64,000 bases of DNA from Sternotherus odoratus (Eukaryota; Chordata; Testudines; Kinosternidae), in assembly GCA_032164245.1 (NCBI GenBank), contig JAVMKO010000006.1, forward strand, positions 8,013,001 to 8,077,000, given 5' to 3'. Shown in pieces: positions 58,801 to 62,886 of the stretch (position 1 is its first letter; each line of letters opens with the position of its first letter). A program made the position numbers and the translations under genes. Below the pieces are notes generated by a model. It saw only the letters and a program-made list of their open reading frames with translations. It did no database searches and was not told the DNA's origin.

Positions 58801-61144
58801 CTATGCTACACAATTAACTTGACCTAACTTACTGTGGTGACTGTATAACAATGTAATTACATCGCTTGTACATGTCTACACTTTGCTCCATGTGTTGGTG
58901 GTGCACATCCCTTACCAGGAGTGCTTGCACCAATTGAACTCCTCACTGTGGGCATTGTGAGATGGCTTCTGAAAGCCAATGACAGTCAATGTAAGCAATG
59001 CACTGTCTACACTGACACTGCATCAACCTAACTACATCAACATTGATTTTACTCTTCTAATGGAGATGGAATATTAAATCGGTATAGCAGGTGTTACATT
59101 GGTGGGAGCAAAAATTTAGTGTAGACACTTACACAGTTATGTTGATGTAAGCTGCCTTGTGTCGATCTAACTCTGTAGTGTAGACCAGGGCTCAGTTTCA
59201 ATTCAGAAGCATTATCACACTACACCAAGGGCTCTCAAAGGGGGGGTTGGGACCTCTCAGGGGGTTGTGAGGTTATTACATTGCGGGGCGGGGGGGGAGG
59301 CTCATGAGCTGTCAGCCTCCATCCTAAACCCCACTTTGCCTCCAGCATTTATAATGGTGTTAAATATATAAAAAGGTATTTTTAATTTATAAGGGGGGGC
59401 AGACTCAGAGGCTTGCTATGTGAAATGGGTCACCAGTACAAAAGTTTGAGAACTACACTGCACTACACCTTTAGTAGAACTCCGCATAACTATGTCTCTC
59501 AGAGTTCTGAAAAATCTATATCTCAAAGATGTAGCTATGCCAACCTAACCCCTGGTGTAGACAGTGCTAGACTGACAGAAGAATTCTTCCTTTGATCTAG
59601 CTACAGCCTCTCAGGGGGGTGGATTAACTACAGAAATGGGAGAACCCTTCCCGTTGCCATATTGAGTGCCTACACTCAACACTACAGCGGTGCAGTTGCA
59701 GTACAGTAGCTGAACTGCTGTAATGTTTTAAGTGTTGACATAGCCTACTTCTCTCCACCTGTAGCCTGACCTATTTGTTACTTTGTTATATAACATAGTA
59801 TGTATATGTGTATGTATGCTTTTGTTTAGTCATGTGCACTGTATAGTTGAGCTGATTATTTTAAAGTCATATTAATATACAAAAGTTTGCATTTTTTAAT
59901 ACTGTAAGAAATTGAGTATACATTCTCATCAACTTTGCATTCTTTTCTCTGAAACTGGATGGTGCACTTGTACTTCTACAATTATAATTAAATAAGTAGC
60001 ACTGGAATGAAGGTGTTGTGTATTTCTGTGCAATTTTCAGTTCTTAACATTTGCTGCTCGTTTTTTGTGGACTCAAGTTACTAGAGGCTGTTTGGTTTAT
60101 ATTCTTTCAATTTCAACTTCATTAACATAGTCCGAGGTCTATACCAGAGAACACTAAAAGATAGCAAGCCAATAGCTGGATCTATGCAGCTACATTTTGG
60201 ATTTCCAATGTCTATATGCACATAACACTTTCCCTCATACTGGCCCATTTCTACTTCAACCTATGGGACTACTCATGGGTGTAAAGTTAATTTAATGTGT
60301 AAGTCATTGCATGATTGAGGCATCAGAATGTAAAGGCCTTATAACCAACTTTCAGAAAAGTCACAGGAACACAGGAATTGCCACACTGGGTCAGACTCAC
60401 AGTCCATCTAGTCCAGTATCCTATCTCTAGATGTTTTAGAGAAAGGTATAAGAATCATGGCAGACGTGGGATAATCTGTCCTTCACATTATATCTCACCT
60501 TGACCTCTACGATTTAGAGATTGGTTTAAACCCTGAAGCATCAGGCTTAATATCCCTTCCAAAATTTTAATCATCATTATTTAGGACAACTCCGGATATT
60601 CTTGATAGGAATATCGGGAACTGTCCTAATTAATGATGATAAAAATATATAAATATCCAATAACTTTTTGAACATTGTTAAGATCTCAGCCTCAATGACT
60701 TCCTGTGGCAGTGAGTTCCACAGTTTAATTGCACATTGTGAAAAAGTATTTCTATTTATCGTTTTTGAATTTCCCACCTTTCAATTTCATTGAATGTCCC
60801 TTGATCTCATGCTATGAGACATGGAGAGCAGAAGCTCTTGATCTACTTTCTCTAGACTGTTCATTATTTTAATACACTTTTATCATGTCCGCTCTTCCTC
60901 AACTCCTTTCTAAGGCAAACAATCCAAATCTTTTCAACATCTCTTCATACGAGAGTTTTGCCGTGAACATTCTCATCACTCTCTCACATCCTCTAGTTTT
61001 TCAATATCAATGGCATTGCTTACAGACATATGAACTGCTGAAATAAACCCTAATTTCAATAATTTACCTTCCAGTGTCATCAAAGCAGACATCTGTGTGG
61101 CCTTCTGTGTGTCCATAGCGCATTGGCTTTTGTGCTGAAGGCAT
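13015..61144 (-). CDS. WDHD1: WDHD1 (AND-1/Ctf4), complete coding region in 25 exons
   Basis: Replisome adaptor and DNA-binding protein (yeast Ctf4 orthologue); the family forms trimers that tie the CMG helicase/GINS to DNA polymerase alpha-primase in the nucleus. Coding exons, in transcript order on the minus strand: 61144-61068, 57291-57180, 50897-50746, 47886-47775, 47179-47129, 45824-45729, 43692-43600, 42649-42543, 37370-37229, 37044-36846, 36651-36467, 35538-35354, 33792-33551, 31846-31709, 30091-29935, 27592-27478, 25654-25523, 23516-23287, 21406-21276, 19774-19715, 19452-19409, 19278-19120, 17945-17821, 14919-14784, 13218-13015. Every boundary is GT-AG, every phase joins, and the total is 3384 nt, predicting 1127 residues, close to the ~1129 of the human protein as I recall it. 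Residues ~8-315 are WD40 blades (VRIW, VRVW, AVW ends), ~390-800 the SepB/Ctf4 region, 822-833 a run of 12 Glu, ~1015-1075 the HMG box, ~1078 a KKRKR motif. No frameshift or internal stop was seen, so the gene looks functional. Confidence 0.97.
13682..13934 (-). mobile_element. 5S rRNA-derived SINE, nearly full length
   Basis: On the minus strand 13925-13830 reads almost the whole 5S rRNA (ACACGCCCGAT, GATCTCGGAAGCTAAGCAGG, GGATGGGAGACC, GGTGCTGTAGGCTT). A ~140-bp tail follows, ending in a GA repeat. An 11-bp target duplication TGTCTTAATGT flanks it (13671-13681 and 13935-13945). It lies in WDHD1 intron 25, sense to the gene. The 5S internal promoter boxes look largely preserved. Confidence 0.85.
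14784..14919 (-). CDS. WDHD1: WDHD1 exon 25 (residues 1015-1060, HMG box)
   Basis: Acceptor TTTTAG, donor GTAAGA. It encodes [17 protein letters not shown] and [20 protein letters not shown], the first two helices of the HMG box that binds DNA. The exon is 136 nt. Confidence 0.95.
15149..15252. mobile_element. hAT miniature element (104 bp)
   Basis: Ends CAGTGGTAGGTAAGCTGCAG and the complement of GCAGGTTGCCCATCACTG. Perfect 8-bp target duplication CTTTAAAA (15141-15148, 15253-15260). Confidence 0.85.
15476..16834 (+). mobile_element. CR1 LINE, 3' ~1.36 kb
   Basis: 5'-truncated CR1 in intron 24, antisense to WDHD1. It ends with GGTCCCTTCCAACTCTAACA and ATTCTATGAT, the typical CR1 3' end. Nearly all of it is ORF2. 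Confidence 0.93.
15490..16728 (+). pseudogene. CR1 ORF2 reverse-transcriptase remnant, frameshifted
   Basis: Reads [13 protein letters not shown], then [26 protein letters not shown] (RT motif), [18 protein letters not shown] (catalytic DD), [27 protein letters not shown] and RDIRKNFF-like ends. It is spread over two frames: a stop and shift near 15845-15861 and a return near 16291. It lacks the endonuclease part. Confidence 0.92.
17342..17643. mobile_element. Harbinger-like miniature element
   Basis: Left end GGGTGTGTCAACATTGCAG, right end the inverted CTGCAAAGCAGACATACC. Internal CTAGCTAGCT words resemble the unit at 8484. Confidence 0.55.
17821..17945 (-). CDS. WDHD1: WDHD1 exon 24 (residues 974-1015)
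   Basis: Acceptor TATAG, donor GTGCGTG. It encodes [12 protein letters not shown] followed by an acidic stretch. It leads straight into the HMG box. It ends in phase 2. The exon is 125 nt. Confidence 0.92.
18072..18394 (-). mobile_element. Penelope-like element, 3' end with protein remnant
   Basis: From 18394 downward on the minus strand it encodes [20 protein letters not shown], which resembles the very C-terminus of Penelope-like GIY-YIG proteins (the GLN-D-E ending). A ~200-base 3' UTR and the family hairpin (TATTAGCCCACGAAAGC on minus) follow. It is 5' truncated and abuts a Tigger-like element at 18395. Confidence 0.65.
18395..18857. mobile_element. Tigger-like miniature, one end only, GC-rich core
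   Basis: The right end GTTAAATCGAGGATTTACTG is followed by TA, as in the complete relative at 46072, and shares its inner words GGATTTCGGATGCATC and TTTTGTCCGTTGCATCCGAA. The core is four or five alternating inverted units built on CCGGCTCCCTGCAGGGGGAG and GGGAGCCCGG. The left end is missing. Confidence 0.7.
19120..19278 (-). CDS. WDHD1: WDHD1 exon 23 (residues 921-973, Ser/Pro-rich linker)
   Basis: Acceptor CTTTAG, donor GTAATA. It encodes a Ser/Thr/Pro-rich linker ending in [15 protein letters not shown], a conserved basic-proline motif. The exon is 159 nt, phase 0. Confidence 0.93.
19409..19452 (-). CDS. WDHD1: WDHD1 exon 22 (residues 906-920)
   Basis: Smallest coding exon (44 nt). The acceptor ACAAAAG is weak, the donor GTAAGA is good. 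It encodes [14 protein letters not shown], matching the SSQGRVNPFK motif of the family, which fixes the frame despite the poor acceptor. Confidence 0.88.
19715..19774 (-). CDS. WDHD1: WDHD1 exon 21 (residues 886-906)
   Basis: Short 60-nt exon in the disordered linker. Acceptor ATTCAG, donor GTGAGT. It encodes [19 protein letters not shown]. Phase 1 in, phase 1 out, so skipping it would keep the frame. Confidence 0.88.
19934..20024 (-). mobile_element. Penelope-like 3' fragment (91 bp)
   Basis: Carries GTCCTGTGGCACCTTAAAGA and the hairpin. Perfect 13-bp direct repeat AGTTAATTCATTG at 19921-19933 and 20025-20037. It is nearly identical to the 3' end of the copy at 18072. Confidence 0.8.
20819..21012. 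mobile_element. hAT miniature element (194 bp)
   Basis: Ends TAGAGCCCTG and CAGGGCTCTA. Perfect 8-bp target duplication CCTATGTG (20811-20818, 21013-21020). Internal GGATATCC words. Confidence 0.87.
21022..21145 (+). repeat. MIR-type SINE fragment
   Basis: GAGTCACTTAATGTCTATGC, AAATTTCCTCGTAAAATGG and ATACTTATCTACCTCACAC follow the order of the ancient MIR/CORE SINE. Confidence 0.7.
21276..21406 (-). CDS. WDHD1: WDHD1 exon 20 (residues 842-886, acidic linker)
   Basis: Acceptor ACTTAG, donor GTAAGA. It encodes [15 protein letters not shown], then an acidic, poorly conserved segment rich in Glu. It ends in phase 1. The exon is 131 nt. Confidence 0.93.
21460..22672. other. Intron 19 sequence, nothing recognised
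   Basis: AT-rich intronic DNA with short low-complexity runs only (CACCACCACCACCACAA near 21673). No repeat family recognised. Confidence 0.5.
22676..22834. mobile_element. Harbinger-like miniature element (159 bp)
   Basis: Left end GGGCTTTTCTACCACA, right end GTGTGTAGACCAGGCT; TAA on both sides (22673-22675 and 22835-22837) fits the TWA target of PIF/Harbinger elements. Confidence 0.65.
23287..23516 (-). CDS. WDHD1: WDHD1 exon 19 (residues 766-842, poly-Glu tract)
   Basis: Acceptor TGTTAG, donor GGGTAAAA. It encodes [33 protein letters not shown] and a run of 12 Glu from an uninterrupted GAG/GAA repeat (+ strand CTC repeat near 23311-23346), then DFRNHLNAG. It ends in phase 2. The exon is 230 nt. 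Confidence 0.96.
23311..23346 (-). repeat. GAG/GAA trinucleotide tract coding 12 Glu
   Basis: A pure or nearly pure triplet run inside WDHD1 exon 19, keeping frame. It encodes residues ~822-833. Confidence 0.95.
23740..23916. mobile_element. Tigger-like miniature (177 bp)
   Basis: Ends CAGTGGATTCTAGTTAATTG and the complement of CAATTAACCGGAATCCACTG, with TA duplicated on both sides. The inner sequence repeats TTAATTGGGG and CCACTTAATCAGG. Confidence 0.88.
24421..25431. mobile_element. Tigger-like element with long GC-rich inverted core (1011 bp)
   Basis: Ends CAGTAGACTCTCGATTATCC and the complement of GGATAATTGGGAGTCTATTG, with TA on both sides. The core (24520-25370) is a chain of related units of ~60-100 bp in alternating orientation (CAGCTCCCACTGC..GGGTG then GGGAACCCAGGCT..GCAGTGGGAGCTG; AAACCCCAAAGCGG). 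It has no transposase. Confidence 0.85.
25523..25654 (-). CDS. WDHD1: WDHD1 exon 18 (residues 722-765)
   Basis: Acceptor TATTCAG, donor GTAAGT. It encodes [16 protein letters not shown] and [12 protein letters not shown], a helical part of the SepB/Ctf4 C-terminal bundle. The exon is 132 nt, phase 0. Confidence 0.95.
25833..26198 (+). mobile_element. CR1 LINE fragment, degenerate
   Basis: Translation in pieces resembles the CR1 ORF2 C-terminus ([23 protein letters not shown]). It is antisense to WDHD1, in intron 17. Confidence 0.8.
26232..26355. mobile_element. hAT-like miniature (124 bp)
   Basis: Left end CAGTGTTGTCAATGTTGG, right end the inverted GAGGGTTGGCAACCCTA. Perfect 8-bp duplication GCTCCAAA (26224-26231, 26356-26363). 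Confidence 0.75.
27236..27312. repeat. Old amniote hairpin repeat fragment
   Basis: GGAGCCTGATTTTCAAAAGT and GTGCTCAGCACTGCCTGAAA; same family as 34078-34160, with self-complementary ends. Confidence 0.5.
27478..27592 (-). CDS. WDHD1: WDHD1 exon 17 (residues 683-721, SepB domain)
   Basis: Acceptor TTGGACAG, donor GTATGT. It encodes [16 protein letters not shown] and [18 protein letters not shown]. It ends in phase 0. The exon is 115 nt. Confidence 0.95.
28098..28130. repeat. CA microsatellite
   Basis: A run of CA dinucleotides in intron 16, with a shorter CA run 30 bases upstream. Confidence 0.9.
28718..29134. mobile_element. Tigger-like miniature, degenerate (417 bp)
   Basis: Left end CAAGAGAACCCCAGAGTTAT follows TA; right end CTTTGAGGTTCTACTG is its degenerate inverse. 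The right TA is lost. The middle is GC-richer. Confidence 0.55.
29935..30091 (-). CDS. WDHD1: WDHD1 exon 16 (residues 631-683, SepB domain)
   Basis: Acceptor AAATAG, donor GTGGGA. It encodes [19 protein letters not shown] and [14 protein letters not shown]. It ends in phase 2. The exon is 157 nt. Confidence 0.95.
30830..31390 (+). mobile_element. L2-type LINE relic
   Basis: One frame contains [20 protein letters not shown] and later [11 protein letters not shown], matching the L2/Maui-type ORF2 C-terminal pattern (QLVQNAAARLL...FKVLALTYKAL), with several stops. Antisense to WDHD1 in intron 15. Very old, no ends visible. Confidence 0.6.
31709..31846 (-). CDS. WDHD1: WDHD1 exon 15 (residues 585-631, SepB domain)
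   Basis: Acceptor ACTAG, donor GTAAGATG. It encodes [19 protein letters not shown] and [19 protein letters not shown]. It ends in phase 1. The exon is 138 nt. Confidence 0.95.
32391..32853. mobile_element. TA-flanked inverted-repeat element with GC-rich core
   Basis: Ends CCATATTTTTCGCCATATAG and the complement of CTTATATGCCGAAAAATACG, each next to TA. A poly(A) run at 32465-32484 and a GC-rich core with repeated CGCGCCGCTCTCC units fill the inside. Class (mariner-like) inferred from TA and end form. Confidence 0.65.
33551..33792 (-). CDS. WDHD1: WDHD1 exon 14 (residues 504-585, SepB domain)
   Basis: Longest coding exon (242 nt). Acceptor CTTTAG, donor GTACTC. It encodes [32 protein letters not shown] and [11 protein letters not shown]. 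It ends in phase 1; the Gly codon is completed by GT of exon 15. Confidence 0.96.
34078..34160. repeat. Old amniote hairpin repeat
   Basis: GTGCTGAGCAACTCCAATGA paired with GGGAGTTGAGGGTGCTAAGC, closed by CCTGAAAATCAGGCCC. A single stem is evident. Confidence 0.55.
35354..35538 (-). CDS. WDHD1: WDHD1 exon 13 (residues 443-504, SepB domain)
   Basis: Acceptor TTATAG, donor GTAAAC. It encodes [20 protein letters not shown] and [15 protein letters not shown], near-identical to other vertebrate WDHD1. It ends in phase 2. The exon is 185 nt. Confidence 0.96.
35597..35965. mobile_element. Miniature element with AGTCATAGAAAGGTCATAGG core
   Basis: The inner inverted pair TTTTTAGTAAAAGTCATAGA and CATGACTTTTACTAAAAATA, plus TGATAAAATCTTAATC at the right end, match a common amniote miniature repeat. 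Its left half is replaced by GC-rich filler. Ends not exact. Confidence 0.5.
36105..36262 (+). repeat. MIR SINE with internal duplication
   Basis: TTGGGCAAATTACTTATCCT, CATGTGTAAAATGGGGAGA and AAGGTGCTAAGCGC are in MIR order. The segment around CCATGTGTAAAATGGGGAGA is repeated in tandem at 36148-36200. Confidence 0.8.
36467..36651 (-). CDS. WDHD1: WDHD1 exon 12 (residues 381-442)
   Basis: Acceptor TTCTAG, donor GTAAGT. It encodes [14 protein letters not shown] and [15 protein letters not shown], the very conserved entry to the SepB/Ctf4 domain. It ends in phase 0. The exon is 185 nt. Confidence 0.95.
36846..37044 (-). CDS. WDHD1: WDHD1 exon 11 (residues 315-381, acidic linker)
   Basis: Acceptor CTGTAG, donor GTACAG. 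It encodes [13 protein letters not shown], then [14 protein letters not shown] with six Asp from a GAT run, then IIEDDENS. This is the acidic linker between propeller and SepB domain. It ends in phase 1. The exon is 199 nt. Confidence 0.94.
37229..37370 (-). CDS. WDHD1: WDHD1 exon 10 (residues 267-314, WD40)
   Basis: Acceptor TTTTAG, donor GTAATA. It encodes [19 protein letters not shown] and LGLLENVC, the last WD40 blade. It ends in phase 0. The exon is 142 nt. The intron before it (5.2 kb) holds the CR1/hAT/SINE nest. Confidence 0.95.
37500..38278 (+). mobile_element. CR1 LINE 3' region, left part
   Basis: Old CR1 fragment (CTGGAACAGCCTTTCCAGGG, TGTCTGACTGGTGAGTCTTG, TTTGATCTAGAG). It continues at 40982 after a 2.7-kb insertion. 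Confidence 0.8.
38574..40560 (-). pseudogene. hAT transposase remnant (ZBED5/SCAND3-type)
   Basis: Pieces in order on the minus strand: a zinc-finger-like N-terminus ([18 protein letters not shown] near 40420), [15 protein letters not shown] near 40120, [13 protein letters not shown] at ~39920, then after the [44 protein letters not shown] and [14 protein letters not shown] (39240-39410), and a C-terminal [16 protein letters not shown] near 38640. The order and motifs follow the hAT transposases that gave rise to ZBED5, SCAND3 and GTF2IRD2. Several frameshifts and stops; not functional. Confidence 0.85.
39696..39893 (+). mobile_element. Cry-type tRNA-derived SINE
   Basis: GGAGGGATAGCTCAGTGGTT (A box TAGCTCAGTGG at 39708-39718) and GTTCAATCC (B box, 39751-39759) open a tRNA-Lys-like head; GGGCCATTTAGGGATCTGGG and GACCTTTCGAGGTCCTTCCA make the body and CR1-like tail. 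It sits in the hAT transposase frame between AVDKSNK and DIAQLL. This SINE type is diagnostic of turtles. Confidence 0.93.
40582..40840. mobile_element. Small hAT-like element nested in the hAT relic
   Basis: Inverted ends CAGTGCTTAATTTGT and ACAAATTAAGCATTG. The flanks CCAGTAAG and CAAGTAAA agree in 6 of 8 positions. TTAATTTGTGCCAGG recurs inside at about 40776. Confidence 0.65.
40982..41030 (+). mobile_element. CR1 LINE 3' end, right part
   Basis: TAGATGATCATGATGGTCCC and CCTCAAAGTCTATGAACTG complete the CR1 that starts at 37500. Confidence 0.82.
41996..42273 (-). mobile_element. CR1 LINE 3' fragment
   Basis: Same subfamily as 8799 (ACATAAGAACGGCCATACT, GACAGTGGCCAATGCC), 5' truncated. 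At its 5' side a 19-bp word AGCTCTCTTTTAAACCCTG is present twice in tandem (42236-42254, 42255-42273). Confidence 0.9.
42543..42649 (-). CDS. WDHD1: WDHD1 exon 9 (residues 232-267, WD40)
   Basis: Acceptor CCCTAG, donor GTATTC. It encodes [17 protein letters not shown] and a blade end AVWNV. It ends in phase 2. The exon is 107 nt. Confidence 0.95.
42650..43599. other. Intron 8, nothing recognised
   Basis: AT-rich intron sequence without a recognisable repeat. Confidence 0.5.
43600..43692 (-). CDS. WDHD1: WDHD1 exon 8 (residues 201-231)
   Basis: Acceptor GAATAG, donor GTAAGTG. It encodes [13 protein letters not shown] and [10 protein letters not shown], part of the propeller. The exon is 93 nt, phase 0. 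Confidence 0.94.
44695..45258 (-). mobile_element. Helitron-like element with helicase C-terminus
   Basis: Minus-strand 3' end GCTAG|T at 44695, preceded by the hairpin-like GAGCAACGCAGGGTATTTCA. The 5' part (45258-45000) matches the two Helitrons at 9980-11617 (CACCGTTTCAGCTAGATACT, ACATAGTTATGATGT). The 5' TC is mutated. It lies in WDHD1 intron 7, sense to the gene. Confidence 0.8.
44817..44969 (-). pseudogene. Helitron Pif1-type helicase, C-terminal remnant
   Basis: A 50-codon open stretch ends in TAA at 44817 and contains [14 protein letters not shown] and [10 protein letters not shown], the last helicase motif and tail typical of Rep-Hel proteins of Helitrons. Everything upstream is lost. 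This confirms the Helitron class of the three related elements in the window. Confidence 0.85.
45729..45824 (-). CDS. WDHD1: WDHD1 exon 7 (residues 169-200)
   Basis: Acceptor TTTTCAG, donor GTAAGTG. It encodes [18 protein letters not shown] followed by LAWQPKSGK, which matches the WDHD1 family closely. The exon is 96 nt, phase 0 at both ends. Confidence 0.95.
46072..46416. mobile_element. Tigger-like miniature with GC-rich core (345 bp)
   Basis: Ends CAGTGAAACCTCCATTTAAC and the complement of GTTAAATCGAGGGTTTACTG, TA duplicated on both sides. The core has two copies of CTGGGACCCGGGCGGCAGCC. Confidence 0.88.
46794..46903. repeat. Old amniote hairpin repeat (CTGCAGGATTGGGCC type)
   Basis: CAATCCTACAATCAGTCCAT at the left pairs with TGCAGGACTGGGCC at the right; AGTCCCATTG and TTGATGGGACT form the inner stem. 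Confidence 0.55.
47129..47179 (-). CDS. WDHD1: WDHD1 exon 6 (residues 152-168, WD40)
   Basis: Short 51-nt exon. Acceptor ATACAG, donor GTAAAATG. It encodes SCDGSVRVW, the WD-type end of the blade begun in exon 5. Both ends are phase 0. Confidence 0.94.
47180..47774. other. Intron 5, nothing recognised
   Basis: AT-rich intron without recognisable repeat. Confidence 0.5.
47775..47886 (-). CDS. WDHD1: WDHD1 exon 5 (residues 114-151, WD40)
   Basis: Acceptor CTGCAG, donor GTAAAAAC. It encodes [20 protein letters not shown], a typical GH-dipeptide blade. It ends in phase 0. The exon is 112 nt. Confidence 0.95.
48793..49060. mobile_element. Harbinger-like miniature element, right end lost
   Basis: The left end GGGCTTGTCTACACTGTATG is typical; inner inverted parts AGGTACCTAGGTTGCATTA and TTGCAAGCTAGGTACCCTTA are visible. 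Confidence 0.5.
49265..49800. repeat. Composite of TAGAGCCCTG-type hAT ends around a GC-rich block
   Basis: TAGAGTCCTGTGCAGGTACA at 49265 and TAGGGCTCTA at ~49341 form one end pair; AGAGCCCTGCGCGGATACAA at 49733 is another left end of the family seen at 20819. The 49350-49725 block repeats the word CCACCTGCCCTGGGCA in both orientations. No target duplication identified. Confidence 0.5.
50280..50374 (-). mobile_element. RTE-like LINE 3' end (95 bp)
   Basis: On the minus strand it reads [19 protein letters not shown] and runs into a GAA-rich tail, like the C-terminus of RTE-type non-LTR elements. A 10-bp direct repeat CGTTTGCAGT (50270-50279, 50375-50384) flanks it. Confidence 0.55.
50746..50897 (-). 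CDS. WDHD1: WDHD1 exon 4 (residues 64-114, WD40)
   Basis: Acceptor TTTGCAG, donor GTAATTTG. It encodes [18 protein letters not shown] and [12 protein letters not shown], the second blade of the propeller. It ends in phase 2. The exon is 152 nt. Confidence 0.95.
51204..51502. mobile_element. hAT miniature element (299 bp)
   Basis: Ends CAGTGGTTCTCAACC and the complement of GGGTGAGAACCACTG. Flanks CCTTAAAC and CTTAAGCT suggest a degraded duplication. Confidence 0.75.
51536..51660. repeat. Old amniote hairpin repeat (GCAGGATCAGGGCC type)
   Basis: TCCCAGTCCTGTAAAGATA at the left and TTTGCAGGATCAGGGCCTT at the right are inverted copies; CAGTAGGACTACTCCCAATG is the apex. Confidence 0.6.
51879..52085. 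mobile_element. Tigger-like miniature (207 bp)
   Basis: Ends CAGGCAGTCCTCATTCTTAC and the complement of CGTAAAGTCGAGAACTGCCT, TA on both sides. ATCGTAAAGTCGA occurs twice. Confidence 0.87.
53105..54061. mobile_element. Tigger-like element (957 bp), host of a nested hAT
   Basis: Ends CAGGAACTCCTCACTTAATG and the complement of TTTAAATGAGGAGTTCCTG, TA on both sides. CAATGTTAA words recur near both ends. No transposase remains. Confidence 0.85.
53704..53828. mobile_element. hAT-like miniature nested in the Tigger element
   Basis: Ends CAGGGTGACCAGATGTC and the complement of GCTGTCTGGTCACCCTA; CCTCCCCC on both sides (53696-53703, 53829-53836). AGTCCCGATTTTGGGG and CTGTCCCGATTTTTCAC are inner words of a common turtle repeat. 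Confidence 0.75.
54065..55035. other. Intron 3 sequence, nothing recognised
   Basis: AT-rich intronic DNA between the Tigger element and CR1. Confidence 0.45.
55040..56856 (+). mobile_element. CR1 LINE, degenerate, ~1.8 kb
   Basis: Runs from the ORF2 linker (ATCAGGAGTTCTTTAATTAC) through RT remnants to the 3' end GGTCCCTTCCAACCCTACA and TTTCTATGAT. Antisense to WDHD1 in intron 3. Confidence 0.9.
55230..56740 (+). pseudogene. CR1 ORF2 remnant, many frameshifts
   Basis: Frame pieces: [34 protein letters not shown] near FINDLD, RKNFL-like tail ([20 protein letters not shown]). Stops and shifts throughout; far more decayed than the copy at 15476. Confidence 0.85.
57180..57291 (-). CDS. WDHD1: WDHD1 exon 3 (residues 26-63, WD40)
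   Basis: Acceptor AACAG, donor GTATTAG. It contains the WD40 motif [10 protein letters not shown] and the acidic DLDDDDP-like stretch. It ends in phase 0 after Lys. The exon is 112 nt. Confidence 0.95.
57533..58202. mobile_element. hAT miniature element (670 bp)
   Basis: Ends CAGGGGTGGGCAAACT and AGTTTGCCCACCCCTG are perfect inverses. Target duplication TCTTAGAT / CCTTAGAT (57525-57532, 58203-58210), 7 of 8. Confidence 0.9.
58795..59189. mobile_element. Harbinger-like miniature element, degenerate
   Basis: ATCTATGCTACACAATTAAC at the left and GATCTAACTCTGTAGTGTAG at the right are loosely inverted; GTCTACAC words recur inside. Confidence 0.45.
59226..59460. mobile_element. hAT miniature element (235 bp)
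   Basis: Left end CAAGGGCTCTCAAAG, right end AAAGTTTGAGAACTACACTG. Perfect 8-bp duplication CACTACAC (59218-59225, 59461-59468). Confidence 0.82.
59469..60360. other. Intron 2, partly a degenerate miniature element, rest unassigned
   Basis: 59510-59750 has loosely inverted TGTCTACA-type words (GGTGTAGACAGTGCTAGACT, GTGTTGACATAGCC) suggesting another Harbinger-like unit. 59760-60360 shows nothing I can name. Confidence 0.4.
60362..61005 (-). mobile_element. CR1 LINE 3' region, degenerate
   Basis: TGCCACACTGGGTCAGACTC and AGTCCATCTAGTCCAGTATC mark the 3' UTR; the minus strand then reads [20 protein letters not shown], the end of ORF2, before decaying. Confidence 0.85.
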
Positions 61145-61156
61145 CTTCTCTTTTAT
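61068..61156 (-). CDS. WDHD1: WDHD1 exon 2 (start codon, residues 1-26)
   Basis: The acceptor ATATAG ends at 61157. Twelve UTR bases precede ATG at 61144-61142, and the donor GGTAAATT follows 61068. It encodes the conserved N-terminus [18 protein letters not shown], the first strand of the WD40 propeller. It ends in phase 2 (AG, completed by C of the next exon to Ser). Confidence 0.95.
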
Positions 61157-62263
61157 CTATATAATTTAAAAAATGTAAAAAGCTTTATAAAACAAATACA
61201 AATGATTTGTTAGTGTTAACAGCAAAACACTATTCAAACTTCAGTAGTTAAAATATTTTGATGCAGTGATATTTTTTGCATGTTTTCTTTTCCTGTTAAA
61301 GAGCTTGATAGTGTTGATAAGAATCACCATAATATATGTATTTTAAAAAAATATTATAGAAAAGAATGATGAAGGAAAATGAGGAAATTTAGAGGGGGGA
61401 TTAGCAAATACAGTGGTATTTCTGGTTAAACAAATATAAACCAAGAGCATAGAACACCACTTTACTGTACGAGAGTTACATTGATTAGAACTTTAACAAC
61501 AACTGCTAGCCTATGCCAAAACAGTGAGTGTGTCCCCAAGACCTGTAACTGTATCCACAAAGGCAGAACCTTGAACCCATGCAGGGCTCCAATGACTTTA
61601 ATGGGGTCCCATGCAAACACCAGGGTTCACTGGGTAGATCCAACTGAAGTACTGGGGCTCACATAAGCAACATCGATATCTTTGTGTCAAGCCTAGATCT
61701 TTATTATAAGGGAAACAAATATGGTTCAACATCAGCTCCAAATAAGTCATTTCAAAGTGTGTAGTTGGAACAGAAGGCATTTTAAAAAGCCATCTATTCT
61801 AAATTCTACATATATTCTAAGTTGTATTGATATAAGCAGAACAGTTCTAGATTTTAAATTCTTTATGAACTGACTGAACTGAACAACACACACAGTGCAT
61901 TTCACTTGTGCTTTTATTTTTTGAAGGTTCAGGAGGCTCATAGTTAAAAAATGTTAATCACTTCAACTTGGATAAACACAGTGGCTCTTAAAATAAGAAC
62001 ACTGCCTCCACGTCTGCTTTTGTTGTTTCTGTTGTTTCTTTTTTACCCTGACAGCAAACCTATAAACTGGATAGAACCTCAAAACACACAATTCAAATGT
62101 CTGTTATAATGATTCCCTGATCTATGTTTTACTTTTTACAATATATGCTAAAAATTAACTTTAGCAACCTCCCAAGGAACTAGTGAAAGCCTGAGTGGTG
62201 GGCCTTTAGCGAACGGTGAAACAAAATAAGGCCACAGGACCTAGAAATACAGTAGCTGCCTAA

Positions 62264-62461
62264 TAAAAAATACCTATCTCATAGAGCTGGAAAGACCTTG
62301 AAGGTTATCAAGTTCAGTCCCCTACCTACACTAACAGGACCAAATACTGTCCCGACAGATTTTTTGCCGCATATCTCTAAATTGCCCCCTCAAGGATTTA
62401 ACTCACAACCCTGGGTTTAGTAGGCCAATGCTCAAACCATTAAGCTTTCCCTTCCCCCTCA
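62264..62461 (-). mobile_element. Cry-type tRNA-derived SINE
   Basis: Reverse of the element at 39696: the + strand shows ATACCTATCTCATAGAGCTG, TGCCCCCTCAAGGATTTAAC and GTAGGCCAATGCTCAAACCA. The tRNA head lies at 62390-62461 on the minus strand, sense to WDHD1, in intron 1. Confidence 0.88.
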
Positions 62462-62681
62462 AGACAGAATGTTGCCTATTGGAGGTGGGGACCTCAGTGC
62501 AAGCATCACTGGCTAGTCACCAGCAATAGAAAAAATGACCAGATATCAGATTCAAGTCATTCATTCAGTATGCAGCATAGGGTTAGATAACCACCATCCC
62601 TACCAAGGAGCAAAATACCTGCTGGATAGGGCAGATCATTCCACTAGTTTGAAATGAAGTTTGCCCCTCAAGCAATGAGCT

Positions 62682-62886
62682 GTATCCACACTGCAGAATG
62701 ACAGGGCTTGTACCCAAGTCAAAGTGGGACTTGGCCTGTGACCCACCCACCCCCAGCACGGTCCTAGAATCAGGGTTCTTTGTGCTCACAGACCCAAATC
62801 CAACTGATTTGTGTGTGGATGGTGGAGAAACTTGGCTCTAACCTGAGTCAGAGGCAAGGCTTAATATGCAGTGTAGACGTACTCTA
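62682..62886. mobile_element. Harbinger-like miniature element
   Basis: TGTATCCACACTGCAGAATG at the left and ATGCAGTGTAGACGTACTC at the right are inverted. Confidence 0.5.
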